DNA of 64,000 bases, taken from assembly GCF_003014595.1 (NCBI RefSeq), contig NZ_PYGK01000009.1, positions 62,001 to 126,000 of the forward strand, given 5' to 3'. A model generated the notes under the pieces. That model made no database searches, had not been told where the DNA came from, and was given only the letters and a program-made list of their open reading frames with translations. This DNA is from Chitinophaga ginsengisoli (GTDB lineage: Bacteria > Bacteroidota > Bacteroidia > Chitinophagales > Chitinophagaceae). The translations under genes were made by a program, and so were the position numbers. This document shows, in pieces, positions 20,143-28,773 of the stretch. Within the stretch, counting starts at the first letter, position 1; every line of letters starts with the position of its first letter.

Positions 20143-20883
20143 TCAGATCACTTTTGCTTCGTCATGCAGTAATTTTACCAGTTCATCCACATTATCGGGG
20201 CTGATGAGCTTTACGCCTGCTTTTGCCGGTGGCAGTTCAAAACTGCTGACGGTAGTCAGTGTATCAGCTGCAACAGGTTCTACTACTGCCAGCGGTTTAG
20301 TGCGGGCCGCCATGATACCACGCATACCGGGAATGCGCTGCTCAGCCATTCCTTTCTGACAGGATACAACAACGGGCAGTGTTACTTTTACGACCTCTTC
20401 TCCGCCTTCTATTTCACGGTTGATCGTTGCTTCAGTACCATTCAGCTCGAATTTTGCTGCGATAGATACATAGGGAAGATCCAGCAGTTCAGCTACCATA
20501 CCTCCGATGGCTGCGCCGTTATAATCGATGGTTTCCTTTCCTGTAAAGATCAGGTCATAGGCCTGTTTGCGGGCATGTTCCGCGATCTGTGTGGCGATAT
20601 AGAAACTATCCTGGCTATCTGTATTGATACGGAATGCTTCGTCTCCGCCCAATGCCAGTGCCTTGCGGATGATTGGCTCCGTATCGGCTCCGCCGGCGGT
20701 TACCAGGTGTACGGTAGCTCCCAGGGTTTCTTTCAATTCCAAAGCACGGACCAGGGCATACCATTCATCGTAGGGGTTAATGATGAATTGTACACCCGCT
20801 TCATTGAATTTCGTGTTGTTGTCTGTGAAAGCTATTTTTGCAGTCGTGTCCGGAGTTTTACTGATACAAACTAAAATCTTCAT
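20143..20883 (-). CDS. etfB: Electron transfer flavoprotein beta subunit
   Basis: The 246-residue protein begins MKILVCISKTPDTTAKIAF and carries the AMP-binding region typical of EtfB (DLIFTGKETIDYNGAAIGGM, then LPYVS). It forms a heterodimer with EtfA. Its start is 51 bp from the divergent TPR gene. A -7-like TATATTTG sits on the minus strand at 20919-20926, but I see no convincing -33 partner, so this promoter is only a suggestion. Confidence 0.96.
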   Translation of the reverse strand: MKILVCISKTPDTTAKIAFTDNNTKFNEAGVQFIINPYDEWYALVRALELKETLGATVHLVTAGGADTEPIIRKALALGGDEAFRINTDSQDSFYIATQIAEHARKQAYDLIFTGKETIDYNGAAIGGMVAELLDLPYVSIAAKFELNGTEATINREIEGGEEVVKVTLPVVVSCQKGMAEQRIPGMRGIMAARTKPLAVVEPVAADTLTTVSSFELPPAKAGVKLISPDNVDELVKLLHDEAKVI

Positions 20884-20934
20884 GGCCTAAACTGTTTGGT
20901 TTTTAAAAGCGGTATGAGCAAATATATTTAAATA

Positions 20935-21243
20935 ATGGATAGAATAGCCAGGATAAAGGAATTTCTTAAAGACAGCCCGAATGACAGCTTTCTTAAGCAT
21001 GCGCTGGCCCTTGAATACATCAAGATCGGCGATGACAGCGCCGCCAGGTCGCTGTTTGAAGAGCTGCTGGCATATGAACCAGGCTACGTAGGCTCCTATT
21101 ATCACCTGGGCCGCCTGCTGGAACGGGCGGGCCTTCCACAGGAGGCCATTGCCGTATTTGAGAAAGGCATGCAGATGGCGAAAGAAGCCAATGACAGGCA
21201 TGCCTATAACGAATTACAAGCTGCATTGGATGATCTCATTTAA
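20935..21243 (+). CDS. Small TPR protein
   Basis: The 102-residue protein is built from TPR helices: residues 18-50 (SFLKHALALEYIKIGDDSAA) and 52-85 (GSYYHLGRLLERAGLPQEAI). It has no signal peptide or membrane segment. It is probably an adaptor that binds other proteins; the partner is unknown. Its stop lies 10 bp before the preferred tilS start, so the two probably form one operon. Confidence 0.8.
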   Translation: MDRIARIKEFLKDSPNDSFLKHALALEYIKIGDDSAARSLFEELLAYEPGYVGSYYHLGRLLERAGLPQEAIAVFEKGMQMAKEANDRHAYNELQAALDDLI

Positions 21244-21253
21244 CCACCCGTAC

Positions 21254-22594
21254 ATGGATTTACTCACAGGTTTTACTGCATATATAGAAAAGGAAGAGCT
21301 GTTTACGCGCGATCATTCCATGCTGCTGGCCGTCAGCGGGGGAGTGGACTCCGTGGTGATGGCCCACCTTTTCAGGGCCGCGGGCTTTACCTTCTCCATC
21401 GCTCATTGTAACTTTCAGCTGAGGGGAGAAGAGTCCCTCCGGGACGAAGCCTTTGTAGAAGACCTGGCAGCACGTCTGCAGGTGCCCTTCTATAAAGTAC
21501 GCTTTGATACCCTGGCCCACACTACGACGCATCGTGTATCCATCCAGGTAGCCGCCCGTCAGCTGCGTTATGAATGGCTGGAACAGACCATGGTGAAGAC
21601 TGGCTGCGACTTTATCGTAACAGCCCACCATATGCAGGACAGCGCAGAGACGGTACTGATGAACCTCAGTAAAGGCACCGGTATCGCTGGCCTGCACGGT
21701 ATTTTGCCTAAACAGGCATACCTGGTGCGCCCCCTGTTGTTTGCCCAGAAAGCAGATCTGCAGGCCTATGCCGACGAACATGATATCAGCTTCGTTGAAG
21801 ACAGTTCGAATATTACCGTCAAATATACACGCAATTTTTTCAGGCATAAGGTGATTCCCGTCATACAGGAAGCTTATCCTGGTGTGGTAGCTAACATCGC
21901 AGGCAGCATCATTCGTTTTCGCGAAGCAGAGATACTATATGCACAGGCGGTCGAAAAACATATCAAAAGACTGGTAGAGCAAAAAGGTAACATGTACATG
22001 ATACCCGTGCTGAAACTACAGAAAACAATCCCTATGGAAACCGTTGCCTGGGAAATATTCAGGCAATATGGCTGCACACCCGCACAACTGCCACAGGTAC
22101 TGGAACTGCTGCAAAGCAGCTCAGGAAAACTGGTGGAGACAGGTTCACACCGTATTATACGCGACAGGCAATGGCTGCTCGTTACACGGTTGGCAGAAGA
22201 AGAAGAAGCGTCGGTCATTGTGATCGAAAAAGACCGTACTGCCGTAGCTACAGCAAACGGTTTACTCAGGCTGAAGACGGGCGAAAGAAAAGAGACTGCG
22301 GGCATCCCCACAGCTTCCAATATCGCCTGCCTGGACAGGCATTCGCTGCAGTACCCTTTAATACTCAGAAAATGGAAACAGGGTGATTACTTCTATCCTT
22401 TAGGTATGCGGAAGAAGAAGAAGCTGAGCCGTTTTTTTATCGACCAGAAATTATCACTCCCCCAGAAAGAGCATACCTGGGTTTTGGAGTCGGCAAAGCG
22501 GGTAGTATGGATAGTAGGATTGCGGATAGACGATAGGTTTAAGATCACCGATCAGACAAAAGAATTGCTGACGATAGAATGGGAGGCCTTATAA
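21254..22594 (+). CDS. tilS: tRNA(Ile)-lysidine synthase
   Basis: The PP-loop ATP motif SGGVDS lies at residues 28-33 of MDLLTGFTAYIEKEE..., followed by HCNFQLRGEES and TAHHMQDSAETVLMNL, both diagnostic of TilS. The C-terminal domain carries GDYFYPLGMRKKKKLSRFFIDQKL. The enzyme converts C34 of the AUA-reading tRNA-Ile to lysidine and is usually essential. The frame is open further upstream and another ATG lies at 21230, but 21254 gives a normal length (446 aa) and a start just after the TPR gene. Confidence 0.95.
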   Translation: MDLLTGFTAYIEKEELFTRDHSMLLAVSGGVDSVVMAHLFRAAGFTFSIAHCNFQLRGEESLRDEAFVEDLAARLQVPFYKVRFDTLAHTTTHRVSIQVAARQLRYEWLEQTMVKTGCDFIVTAHHMQDSAETVLMNLSKGTGIAGLHGILPKQAYLVRPLLFAQKADLQAYADEHDISFVEDSSNITVKYTRNFFRHKVIPVIQEAYPGVVANIAGSIIRFREAEILYAQAVEKHIKRLVEQKGNMYMIPVLKLQKTIPMETVAWEIFRQYGCTPAQLPQVLELLQSSSGKLVETGSHRIIRDRQWLLVTRLAEEEEASVIVIEKDRTAVATANGLLRLKTGERKETAGIPTASNIACLDRHSLQYPLILRKWKQGDYFYPLGMRKKKKLSRFFIDQKLSLPQKEHTWVLESAKRVVWIVGLRIDDRFKITDQTKELLTIEWEAL

Positions 22595-22606
22595 CGGCTT
22601 CTCTTT

Positions 22607-23059
22607 TTATTTGAAATTGTTAATGAGACTATTGAATTCCGGGAAGGAATGTTTCTTTAGACAGAAATCATAGAAATGCTGCGCTGACAAGAGGTACTCC
22701 TCATACGTAAATGGTTTTACCATATATGATAAAGCGCCCAGCTGTTTACACTCATGCATTTCTATTACATTCAAAGAAGACGAGAATATAATCACCGGAA
22801 TGTCCTTATAAGCATCCTTGCTTTTCAGTTCCCGCAAGGTTTGCGTGCCACTGAGTCGTGGCATATTCAGATCAAGCACCACAAGAGAAGGCATAACGCC
22901 TGCGCTTGCATGGGTATCAGCAAGATACTCCAGTGCCTTTTCTCCATCTTCCACCAGAAGAGGAACCTCTGAGAGATTGATCGCAGCAAAGGCATCCTGC
23001 ATGATGAAGCGGTCTTCCATATCATCATCTGCCAGTAATATCTTCACAATATTCTTCAT
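22607..23059 (-). CDS. Single-domain response regulator (Rcp1-like)
   Basis: This 150-residue CheY-like receiver has the acidic pocket DDD at 11-13, the phosphoacceptor Asp63 in VLDLNMP and Lys115 in VKPF. There is no output domain, so it probably acts by protein contact. It starts 41 bp after the histidine kinase of the stressosome operon and is its likely phosphorylation partner. It ends 12 bp from the convergent tilS stop. Confidence 0.88.
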   Translation of the reverse strand: MKNIVKILLADDDMEDRFIMQDAFAAINLSEVPLLVEDGEKALEYLADTHASAGVMPSLVVLDLNMPRLSGTQTLRELKSKDAYKDIPVIIFSSSLNVIEMHECKQLGALSYMVKPFTYEEYLLSAQHFYDFCLKKHSFPEFNSLINNFK

Positions 23060-23100
23060 AACTGATAAATTCTTCCTTTAGATAAAAACTAATGTTGCCG

Positions 23101-24717
23101 CTACGCTACCAATGGTAAGGTCAGAATGAACTTTGCACCTCTTCCCGGTTCACTGCTGGCGGTAATGAATCCATTGTGCAGATCAGCGATCTTCTTACAC
23201 ATCGCCAGTCCTATACCGGTACCGGCATATTTCTCGCGCGAATGCAGGCGTTGGAATAAGCTGAACATTTTATCCAGATATTTCTCTTCAAATCCCACTC
23301 CATTATCTTCAAATATCAATTGTATCTGTTTTCCTTCCATTGTTGCGTACACCTTCACTTCTGGTGGCCGCTGTTCATCAGAGAACTTGATCGCGTTGGA
23401 CAGCAGGTTGTGGAACAACTGCCGCATCTGCATCGGATACACGGACAACATCGGCAGCGGTGCTACATCTATATGTACGCTTTTCGCTTTTATTGCTATC
23501 TCCAGGTCATTCATGGCTTCCTCCGCCAGTGCATTCATGTCTGTTTTTACGAGATGAAGGTTGTCACGGTAGATCGTTGAAAAGTTCAGCAGATCATGGA
23601 TCAGTTGTGTCATTCGCTGACTGGCGCCTATCATATTGTTGAAATAAAGTTTACCCTTTTCATCTATTTCTTCTATATAATACCTGCTCAGATAGTCACT
23701 GTAGTAAACGATCTTCCGCAATGGCTCCTGTAAGTCGTGCGATGCCGCATAGGCAAACTGCTCCAGTTCCTGGTTGCTGCGGTTCAGCTCTTTGATCTTT
23801 TCCTCGAGCAGCAGCTTTGTTTCATGCAATTCCTTGTTGTCCCTCAATGCCTGCTCCATGACCTTTTGTGCATGAATATCCACCAGGGATCCTATCCAGT
23901 GCGTTGTTTCTCCATTTTCACTGACGATAGGGGCCAGGGAAAGCAAGTGCCAGATATATTCCTGCGTGACATGACTCTTCAGTTCCAGTTCCTTTTTTAA
24001 GGGCCTGTTTGTTATCCGGTGTAGTTGCCAGTATTCCCAGGCGCTGGTGAAGAGCTCTTTACGGATCACCGGGCGCCATTTGCTGTCGTTCAGTTCCTGG
24101 ATATCATAACCGGTAAATGATTTCATCCAGCTATTGGCGTAGATGACCTTACCTTCATAGTTCACACTGAATATCATCAGCGGCAGAGCATTGGTTACTT
24201 CCCTGTATTGCGTTTCACTTTCCTTTAGCCTTTCCGCCAGTTCCTGCAACTGTCTGTTCTTACGTTTTATTTCATCATACGGAGAGGCTGGCAGCTCCAT
24301 GCTGAAAGACGATATCCATTTCCGGATCTTGCTGCTATGGATCTTTTGAATGCCGGGGATCCTGTATTCCAGCATAATTTCGAGCCCCTTATCTCCACAT
24401 TCGAGTGAGAAGCGGTCAACGAGTCTTCTGGCATATACCAGGTTCTCATTAATTTTCTCTGTAAGGTTAAGATTGCCGTCCAGCACTTTTGCAATGAGAT
24501 ACTGCTCTGGTTCCTTTATATCAGTGCTGACGGCGAGTATAAGAACGGCATTGTAGCCATATTCTAGGACATGTCGCGAAACCTCAGACACGGCTGTTGC
24601 AAAGGTGGTCTGTGATGCAAGTGATAGTTCTGCCAGTTCTCCCAGTTTCATAATACGTTTGTGCACCAGTACCAGGTCCATATCAGTTTCCAGCGTGATC
24701 CGGGTTATTTCCTGCAT
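23101..24717 (-). CDS. PAS sensor histidine kinase with degenerate RsbT-like N-terminus
   Basis: The protein has 538 residues. Residues 1-125 resemble an RsbT/anti-sigma ATPase (SQTTFATAVSEVSRHVLEYG aligns with the N-box region of the neighbouring RsbT), but the N-box Asn is replaced and the DxGxGI box is absent. A PAS domain follows at about 165-290, then HisKA with His327 in AASHDLQEPLRKI and a HATPase domain with NAIKFS, DNGVGF and GTGIGLAMCKKI. No membrane segments are seen, so it is cytoplasmic. It lies 5 bp after the phosphatase gene and before a single-domain regulator, placing two-component signalling downstream of the stressosome. Confidence 0.88.
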   Translation of the reverse strand: MQEITRITLETDMDLVLVHKRIMKLGELAELSLASQTTFATAVSEVSRHVLEYGYNAVLILAVSTDIKEPEQYLIAKVLDGNLNLTEKINENLVYARRLVDRFSLECGDKGLEIMLEYRIPGIQKIHSSKIRKWISSFSMELPASPYDEIKRKNRQLQELAERLKESETQYREVTNALPLMIFSVNYEGKVIYANSWMKSFTGYDIQELNDSKWRPVIRKELFTSAWEYWQLHRITNRPLKKELELKSHVTQEYIWHLLSLAPIVSENGETTHWIGSLVDIHAQKVMEQALRDNKELHETKLLLEEKIKELNRSNQELEQFAYAASHDLQEPLRKIVYYSDYLSRYYIEEIDEKGKLYFNNMIGASQRMTQLIHDLLNFSTIYRDNLHLVKTDMNALAEEAMNDLEIAIKAKSVHIDVAPLPMLSVYPMQMRQLFHNLLSNAIKFSDEQRPPEVKVYATMEGKQIQLIFEDNGVGFEEKYLDKMFSLFQRLHSREKYAGTGIGLAMCKKIADLHNGFITASSEPGRGAKFILTLPLVA

Positions 24718-24722
24718 TGCGG

Positions 24723-25748
24723 CTATTTTACTTTAACAATTACTACCGACATATCATCTGTCTTACGCGCATTATCTTTATAGATGGCGGCAGCCAATAC
24801 AGACATATCATACCTGAAAATGGCCGGATACTTCATCATGTCCCAACGGGTCTTTATGCCGTCGGAGCATAAAATGAGTACCTGTTCTTTCCCAGCTTCA
24901 TGTACAACTTCCTGCTCGTTAATAGTGCGGGGAATGTTATGCCCGATAATCCCATTGTATGGAAGATGGGTCCTCGAAGTGGAAGCTGTCAGCATACGTG
25001 TATGTATATTTCCCACGCCACAGATCTTCCATGTCTGGGCCTTATTACTATATACAGCTATAGTGCCAACCAGACCACGGGTACGTTTTACGTCATCATG
25101 CATTTGCCGTAATACCTCGCCAAGGTCGGAGAGCATACAGTAACGAAAGGAATTGACAGCAGCCGCAGCTGCTTTGTTTGCTTCTACGCCGTGCCCGAGT
25201 CCGTCTCCCAGGAATATCCTTATGCCGGCTCTGTCAGCGTGGACATAAAAGGCATCACCGCACACCTTCTCACCTGGTTTTGGTACCAGCAAGGTCCTGA
25301 TCTCGGGGCCAGGTTTGGGAGGATACTGTTCTGCTGGTTTGATAAAGAACCTTGCTAAGAGTATCGTGCCCCATCCTTTTACAGAATAGACCTGCAGGAA
25401 GTCAGAGAGGCGTTTTACAGCTCCCAATCCGTGGCCGAGTGTTCTGCTTGTTGATATTCCATCCTGCATCATTCTCGCGAGGTCTGTAATTCCGGGGCCG
25501 CTGTCTATCGCTATTATCTCAATAGCTGGTTGGGGATTATCTGTAAGCATGACCAGCACTTCTCCACCTCCTGCATGTTTGATGATATTGGATCCTATTT
25601 CGGCAACAACGATATCGATCTCTGCTACCTTCTTTTCCGTCAGTCCGCATTGTATAGAAAGACGATGCACTTCACGTTTCAGAATGGCCAGATAGCTTCT
25701 GTCATCCAAATTAAAACTAATATGCCGTCCGGTTACCCATTCTTCCAT
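24723..25748 (-). CDS. RsbT-like ATPase fused to SpoIIE/RsbX-type phosphatase
   Basis: Residues 1-135 are a GHKL ATPase of the RsbT type, with N-box Asn54 in EIGSNIIKHAGGG and G1 box DSGPGI at 82-87, then GHGLGAVKRL. Residues 150-341 are a PP2C-type SpoIIE phosphatase with metal-binding Asp165 in CGDAFYV, GDGLGHG at 181-187 and a terminal DDMSVVIVK. In Bacillus, RsbX resets the stressosome by dephosphorylating RsbR and RsbS; this fusion could combine a kinase-like and a phosphatase function. It overlaps rsbT by 16 bp. Confidence 0.88.
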   Translation of the reverse strand: MEEWVTGRHISFNLDDRSYLAILKREVHRLSIQCGLTEKKVAEIDIVVAEIGSNIIKHAGGGEVLVMLTDNPQPAIEIIAIDSGPGITDLARMMQDGISTSRTLGHGLGAVKRLSDFLQVYSVKGWGTILLARFFIKPAEQYPPKPGPEIRTLLVPKPGEKVCGDAFYVHADRAGIRIFLGDGLGHGVEANKAAAAAVNSFRYCMLSDLGEVLRQMHDDVKRTRGLVGTIAVYSNKAQTWKICGVGNIHTRMLTASTSRTHLPYNGIIGHNIPRTINEQEVVHEAGKEQVLILCSDGIKTRWDMMKYPAIFRYDMSVLAAAIYKDNARKTDDMSVVIVKVK

Positions 25749-26146
25749 TTGATGATTGTGATGGTAGTTCCTTTGCCTACAGTGCTTTTAATGTCAAAAT
25801 CGCTCACCAGGCGTTTAGCTCCCGGCAGGCCCAGTCCCAGACTTTTACCGGTAGAAAAGCCGTCTTTCATGGCTTTATCGATATCGGGTATGCCGGGACC
25901 TGTATCTGAAAAAGTGAGGCGTAATCCATTTTGTCGCTGAGCATTTACTATCTCAATGAGTACATTACCTCCTCCGGCGTAACGGAGCATATTCCTTGAA
26001 AGTTCACTGGCGGCAGTGATCAATTTCGTCTGATTCACAAGGCTCATGCCTATTTTGACGGCGAACTCTTTCAACCTATTTCTGAAAACCACCATGTCCA
26101 GTTCTTTCATTATAGGCATGCTATCACTGGAGAGTACTATCATCAT
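25733..26146 (-). CDS. rsbT: Serine/threonine kinase RsbT of the stressosome
   Basis: This is a small GHKL-fold kinase of about 137 residues. The N-box is Asn51 in ASELSRNMLRYAGGG and the G1 box is DTGPGI at 80-85, followed by GLGLPGAKRLV (numbered from the second of two adjacent ATGs, 26143). The frame runs upstream to 26209, but that extension is a basic out-of-family stretch inside rsbS, so a start at 26146 or 26143 is preferred. RsbT phosphorylates RsbS and RsbR and leaves the complex on stress. It overlaps rsbS by about 20 bp, pointing to coupled translation. Confidence 0.92.
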   Translation of the reverse strand: MMIVLSSDSMPIMKELDMVVFRNRLKEFAVKIGMSLVNQTKLITAASELSRNMLRYAGGGNVLIEIVNAQRQNGLRLTFSDTGPGIPDIDKAMKDGFSTGKSLGLGLPGAKRLVSDFDIKSTVGKGTTITIIKWKNG

Positions 26147-26522
26147 CAATTTCTTCTTCTTCCGTGAACTGTATTTTTTTCTGCAGGAGTTCCATGCCTT
26201 TTTCAACATTTAGTGCGGTCTGCACACCTTTCAATGGCAAACCCAGTTCTACTAAAGTAATAGCTACAGCAGGCTGCATGCCAACTATCACCGTTTCTGC
26301 ATCCAATACCTTGCTCATCCCGGCGATATTCCCCAGTATCCGCCCCATAAAGGAGTCTACTATTGAAACCGACGAAATATCTATTAATACGCCTTTGGCG
26401 CCCGTCTTACTTACCGCCTGTACCAGGTCAGATTCCAGGCTAAGGGCAAGCCGGTCATACAGATCTACCTGAATGGCCACCATGAGAAAATGGCCAATTT
26501 TAAGAATCGGTATTTTATCCAT
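26124..26522 (-). CDS. rsbS: STAS-domain antagonist RsbS
   Basis: This single STAS domain of about 132 residues begins MDKIPILKIG, close to Bacillus RsbS (MRHPKIPILK). Ser57 in VDSFMGRILG matches the serine (Ser59) that RsbT phosphorylates in Bacillus. The frame opens one codon earlier with TTG; the ATG at 26522 is preferred. It ends in an acidic tail (EEEEIDDD). In the stressosome it forms the core with RsbR and holds RsbT. Confidence 0.93.
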   Translation of the reverse strand: MDKIPILKIGHFLMVAIQVDLYDRLALSLESDLVQAVSKTGAKGVLIDISSVSIVDSFMGRILGNIAGMSKVLDAETVIVGMQPAVAITLVELGLPLKGVQTALNVEKGMELLQKKIQFTEEEEIDDDSTLQ

Positions 26523-26540
26523 CAATGCCTGCTTTTATTT

Positions 26541-27407
26541 TTACAATTGATTTGTTTTTAGATTTAATTTCCTGACTTCCAGCTGTAGCAGCGAAAATGC
26601 ATATCTTAACGCGCTGGCAAGGGTTGCTTTTGTAACGATACCAGAGAGATCTATACCGAGGTGTACCACAGTTTGAGCTATTTCAGGCCGGATTCCGCTG
26701 ATAATGCATTCTGCTCCCATCAGGCGCGTAGCGCTTACAGTTTTTATGAGGTGCTGGGCAACAAGGGAATCTACTGCAGGTACGCCTGATATATCCAGGA
26801 TAGCGATACTGCTGGATGTGGCAACAATCTCCTGTAACAGGTTTTCCATTACGACCTGCGTCCGGGAGCTGTCCAGTGTGCCGATGATCGGCAAGGCTAC
26901 AATACCATCCCATACACGGATAACAGGGGTTGAGATCTCCGCTATTTCATCAGTCTGGCGCAGAATGACTTCTTCTCTTCCTTTAATAAAAGTTTCAAAG
27001 GTAACGATGCCAAGGCTATCAATCAGTTTACTCACTTTCAGGCTTTCTTCCAGCAACAGAACAGGGTCATTTTTGAACTCTTGCTGGAGAACGTTAAGCA
27101 GGGCATCTTTCAGACTAAAAACAAATGTGCCGGTTTCCCGGGGAGAATACCCCATTTTGGCCCTGGAGCGGGAAATAGTTTCCAGTACCTCATACAATGG
27201 CTCGAAGGATGCAGATTGTACATCCTCCAGGTTGCCATTGTTTAAGCTTTGTAATAAAATATTTACGAGTTCTTCTGACTGTACCGTCAGTTCCTCATTT
27301 GACATAAGGTCCTCTCGTAGAGAAAAATCCACTAATTGATTCTTCATCCACAATTCGAGAATTTGCTTTTTCCTTTTCTGTAAAAGTTTAGCTGTGTCTA
27401 GCTTCAT
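26541..27407 (-). CDS. rsbR: Stressosome scaffold protein RsbR
   Basis: The protein has 288 residues from the ATG at 27407; the longer frame starts at TTG 27461. Residues 1-150 are an alpha-helical N-terminal domain like RsbR_N (LLQKRKKQILELW...), the presumed sensor. Residues 158-280 form a STAS domain very close to Bacillus RsbRA: LDSSRTQVVMENLL, DISGVPAVDSLVAQH and GIRPEIAQTVVHLGIDLS. Both RsbRA phosphothreonines (Thr171, Thr205) correspond to serines here (Ser180, Ser214). It is the first gene of the operon, 18 bp before rsbS. Confidence 0.92.
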   Translation of the reverse strand: MKLDTAKLLQKRKKQILELWMKNQLVDFSLREDLMSNEELTVQSEELVNILLQSLNNGNLEDVQSASFEPLYEVLETISRSRAKMGYSPRETGTFVFSLKDALLNVLQQEFKNDPVLLLEESLKVSKLIDSLGIVTFETFIKGREEVILRQTDEIAEISTPVIRVWDGIVALPIIGTLDSSRTQVVMENLLQEIVATSSSIAILDISGVPAVDSLVAQHLIKTVSATRLMGAECIISGIRPEIAQTVVHLGIDLSGIVTKATLASALRYAFSLLQLEVRKLNLKTNQL

Positions 27408-27488
27408 GCTCGTGGCTTGTTTTGCAGTGTTTGGACGAATTGTCCATGGTGCATCTGGCAAAAAACAAACCGGAAAAGGATAAAGCTG

Positions 27489-28106
27489 TTATCTGTAACC
27501 GTGCAGCAGCTGATCAAGGAAAAATAAACCGATCCTCGGTTCAAATATCAGGGGGAAAAGAATGCCAAATACAGCGCCCCACAGATGCGCATCATGATTA
27601 ATACCGTCATGACTTCCGCGGCGGGACAGATATATCGTATAGCCGAGATATACTATACCATAAAGAATGGCAGGCATGGGAATGATGAATACCAGGATCT
27701 TTGTCCAGGGAGCGAATAGAATAAACGCGAATACTACTGCAGAAACAGCGCCTGATGCACCGATGGTCCTGTAGCCATCATTATTTTTGTGCTTGAGATA
27801 AGTAGGAATATCTGATAAGACCAGTGCCAGTGTATAAAACAGCAGGTAGTACAGCTTACTATGGAAGATCATCAGGAACGCCTCTTCTATATGTCTTCCG
27901 AAGAAAAAAAGCGTCAGCATATTAAAGCCGAGGTGCATAAAATCCCCGTGTACAAATCCGGATGTGATGAACCGGTAATACTGTTTTTTTTCTTTCACCA
28001 TGTAAGGCCACATGCTCAGATCATCTATACGCCGCTGATTGTTAAAGGATGTAATAGAAATGATGCAGGTGAGAATTATGATCGCTATGCTGATTGTCAT
28101 GTCCAT
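27489..28106 (-). CDS. Rhomboid-family intramembrane serine protease
   Basis: The 205-residue protein has about six hydrophobic segments. It carries the rhomboid signatures FVHGDFMHLGFNM (His53, His58, Asn62), the nucleophile Ser118 in IGASGAVSA and His174 in HDAHLWGAVFG, so the Ser-His dyad is intact. Substrates are unknown. It sits 81 bp upstream of rsbR on the same strand; a link to the stress operon is possible but not shown. A second ATG two codons in (28100) is an equal start candidate. Confidence 0.88.
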   Translation of the reverse strand: MDMTISIAIIILTCIISITSFNNQRRIDDLSMWPYMVKEKKQYYRFITSGFVHGDFMHLGFNMLTLFFFGRHIEEAFLMIFHSKLYYLLFYTLALVLSDIPTYLKHKNNDGYRTIGASGAVSAVVFAFILFAPWTKILVFIIPMPAILYGIVYLGYTIYLSRRGSHDGINHDAHLWGAVFGILFPLIFEPRIGLFFLDQLLHGYR

Positions 28107-28151
28107 GCCAAACGATAATTTAATTGATGAGAATGTAATGATACTGATTTT

Positions 28152-28625
28152 TTACTGATGATGATATTTCTCCCTGTTCAATACTGTATACGCCCTGTAA
28201 AGTTGTTCTGTCATGATAAGCCGGACCAGTTGGTGTGGGAAGGTGAGGGGGGACAGGGACAGTTTGAACTGCGCTCTTTCCAGTACACTGGCATCCAGTC
28301 CGAAGGCGCCTCCGATCAGGAAAATAACCTGTCTTGTAGCGGCATTCGCCCGTTGCTGAAGAAAATCTGCCAGTTGCAGTGTTGTCTGCAGTTTACCATA
28401 TTCATCAAGCGCAACAAGATAATCCTGCGGTTGCAGCATGTCCAGGATCATTTTTCCTTCCTGTTTTTTTAATTCAGGGATAGAGAGGCTGGCAGCCTGT
28501 TTTACGGTGGGGATCAGTTTCAGCTCAAAATCTACATAATGCTGCAAACGCTTTTGAAAAACAGCGATACCATCCTTTATATAAGGGTCGTTTTCCTTTC
28601 CGATACTCCAGAGTTGTATTTTCAC
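28152..28625 (-). CDS. rlmH: 23S rRNA (pseudouridine1915-N3)-methyltransferase
   Basis: The 157-residue SPOUT methyltransferase has the family pattern KIQLWSIGKENDPYIKDGI, then LDEYGK, then the SAM-binding knot FLIGGAFGLDASVL and the C-terminal TFPHQLVRLIMTEQLYRAYTVLN-type region. GTG at 28625 is the best start, since the longer frame adds residues unlike the family and reaches toward the tRNA promoter. It methylates pseudouridine 1915 in helix 69 of 23S rRNA. Confidence 0.94.
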   Translation of the reverse strand: MKIQLWSIGKENDPYIKDGIAVFQKRLQHYVDFELKLIPTVKQAASLSIPELKKQEGKMILDMLQPQDYLVALDEYGKLQTTLQLADFLQQRANAATRQVIFLIGGAFGLDASVLERAQFKLSLSPLTFPHQLVRLIMTEQLYRAYTVLNREKYHHQ

Positions 28626-28723
28626 CTTCAGGCTTGTTTTTGATAAATGCCCCGTCCACAAAGCGGCTCGTAAATGTACGTAACCCGCTGCTTATGAATC
28701 AAACAAAAAAAATATTTAAAATA

Positions 28724-28754
28724 TTTGGTCATTACAGAAATATTCCTACCTTTG
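28724..28754 (+). promoter_or_regulatory. Promoter of tRNA-Arg copy 1
   Basis: TTTG at 28724-28727, 19 bases, then TACCTTTG at 28747-28754 match the Bacteroidota consensus exactly. The same layout, with a shared TTTGGTC start and a GCAATCCCAATCA leader, precedes the second tRNA-Arg at 40351. Confidence 0.8.
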
Positions 28755-28773
28755 CAATCCCAATCAAGGGAAT

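Noticed and set aside
21260..21847. 195-codon ORF antisense to tilS
   Set aside because: Fully inside tilS on the other strand, no recognisable domain.
26704..27339. 211-codon plus-strand ORF inside rsbR
   Set aside because: Antisense to a well-supported rsbR gene and of shadow-like composition.
22607..27407. Search for a sigma-B-like or anti-sigma (RsbV/RsbW) gene in the stressosome operon
   Set aside because: No sigma factor, RsbW or RsbV gene is present; the GHKL domains match RsbT rather than RsbW by context.
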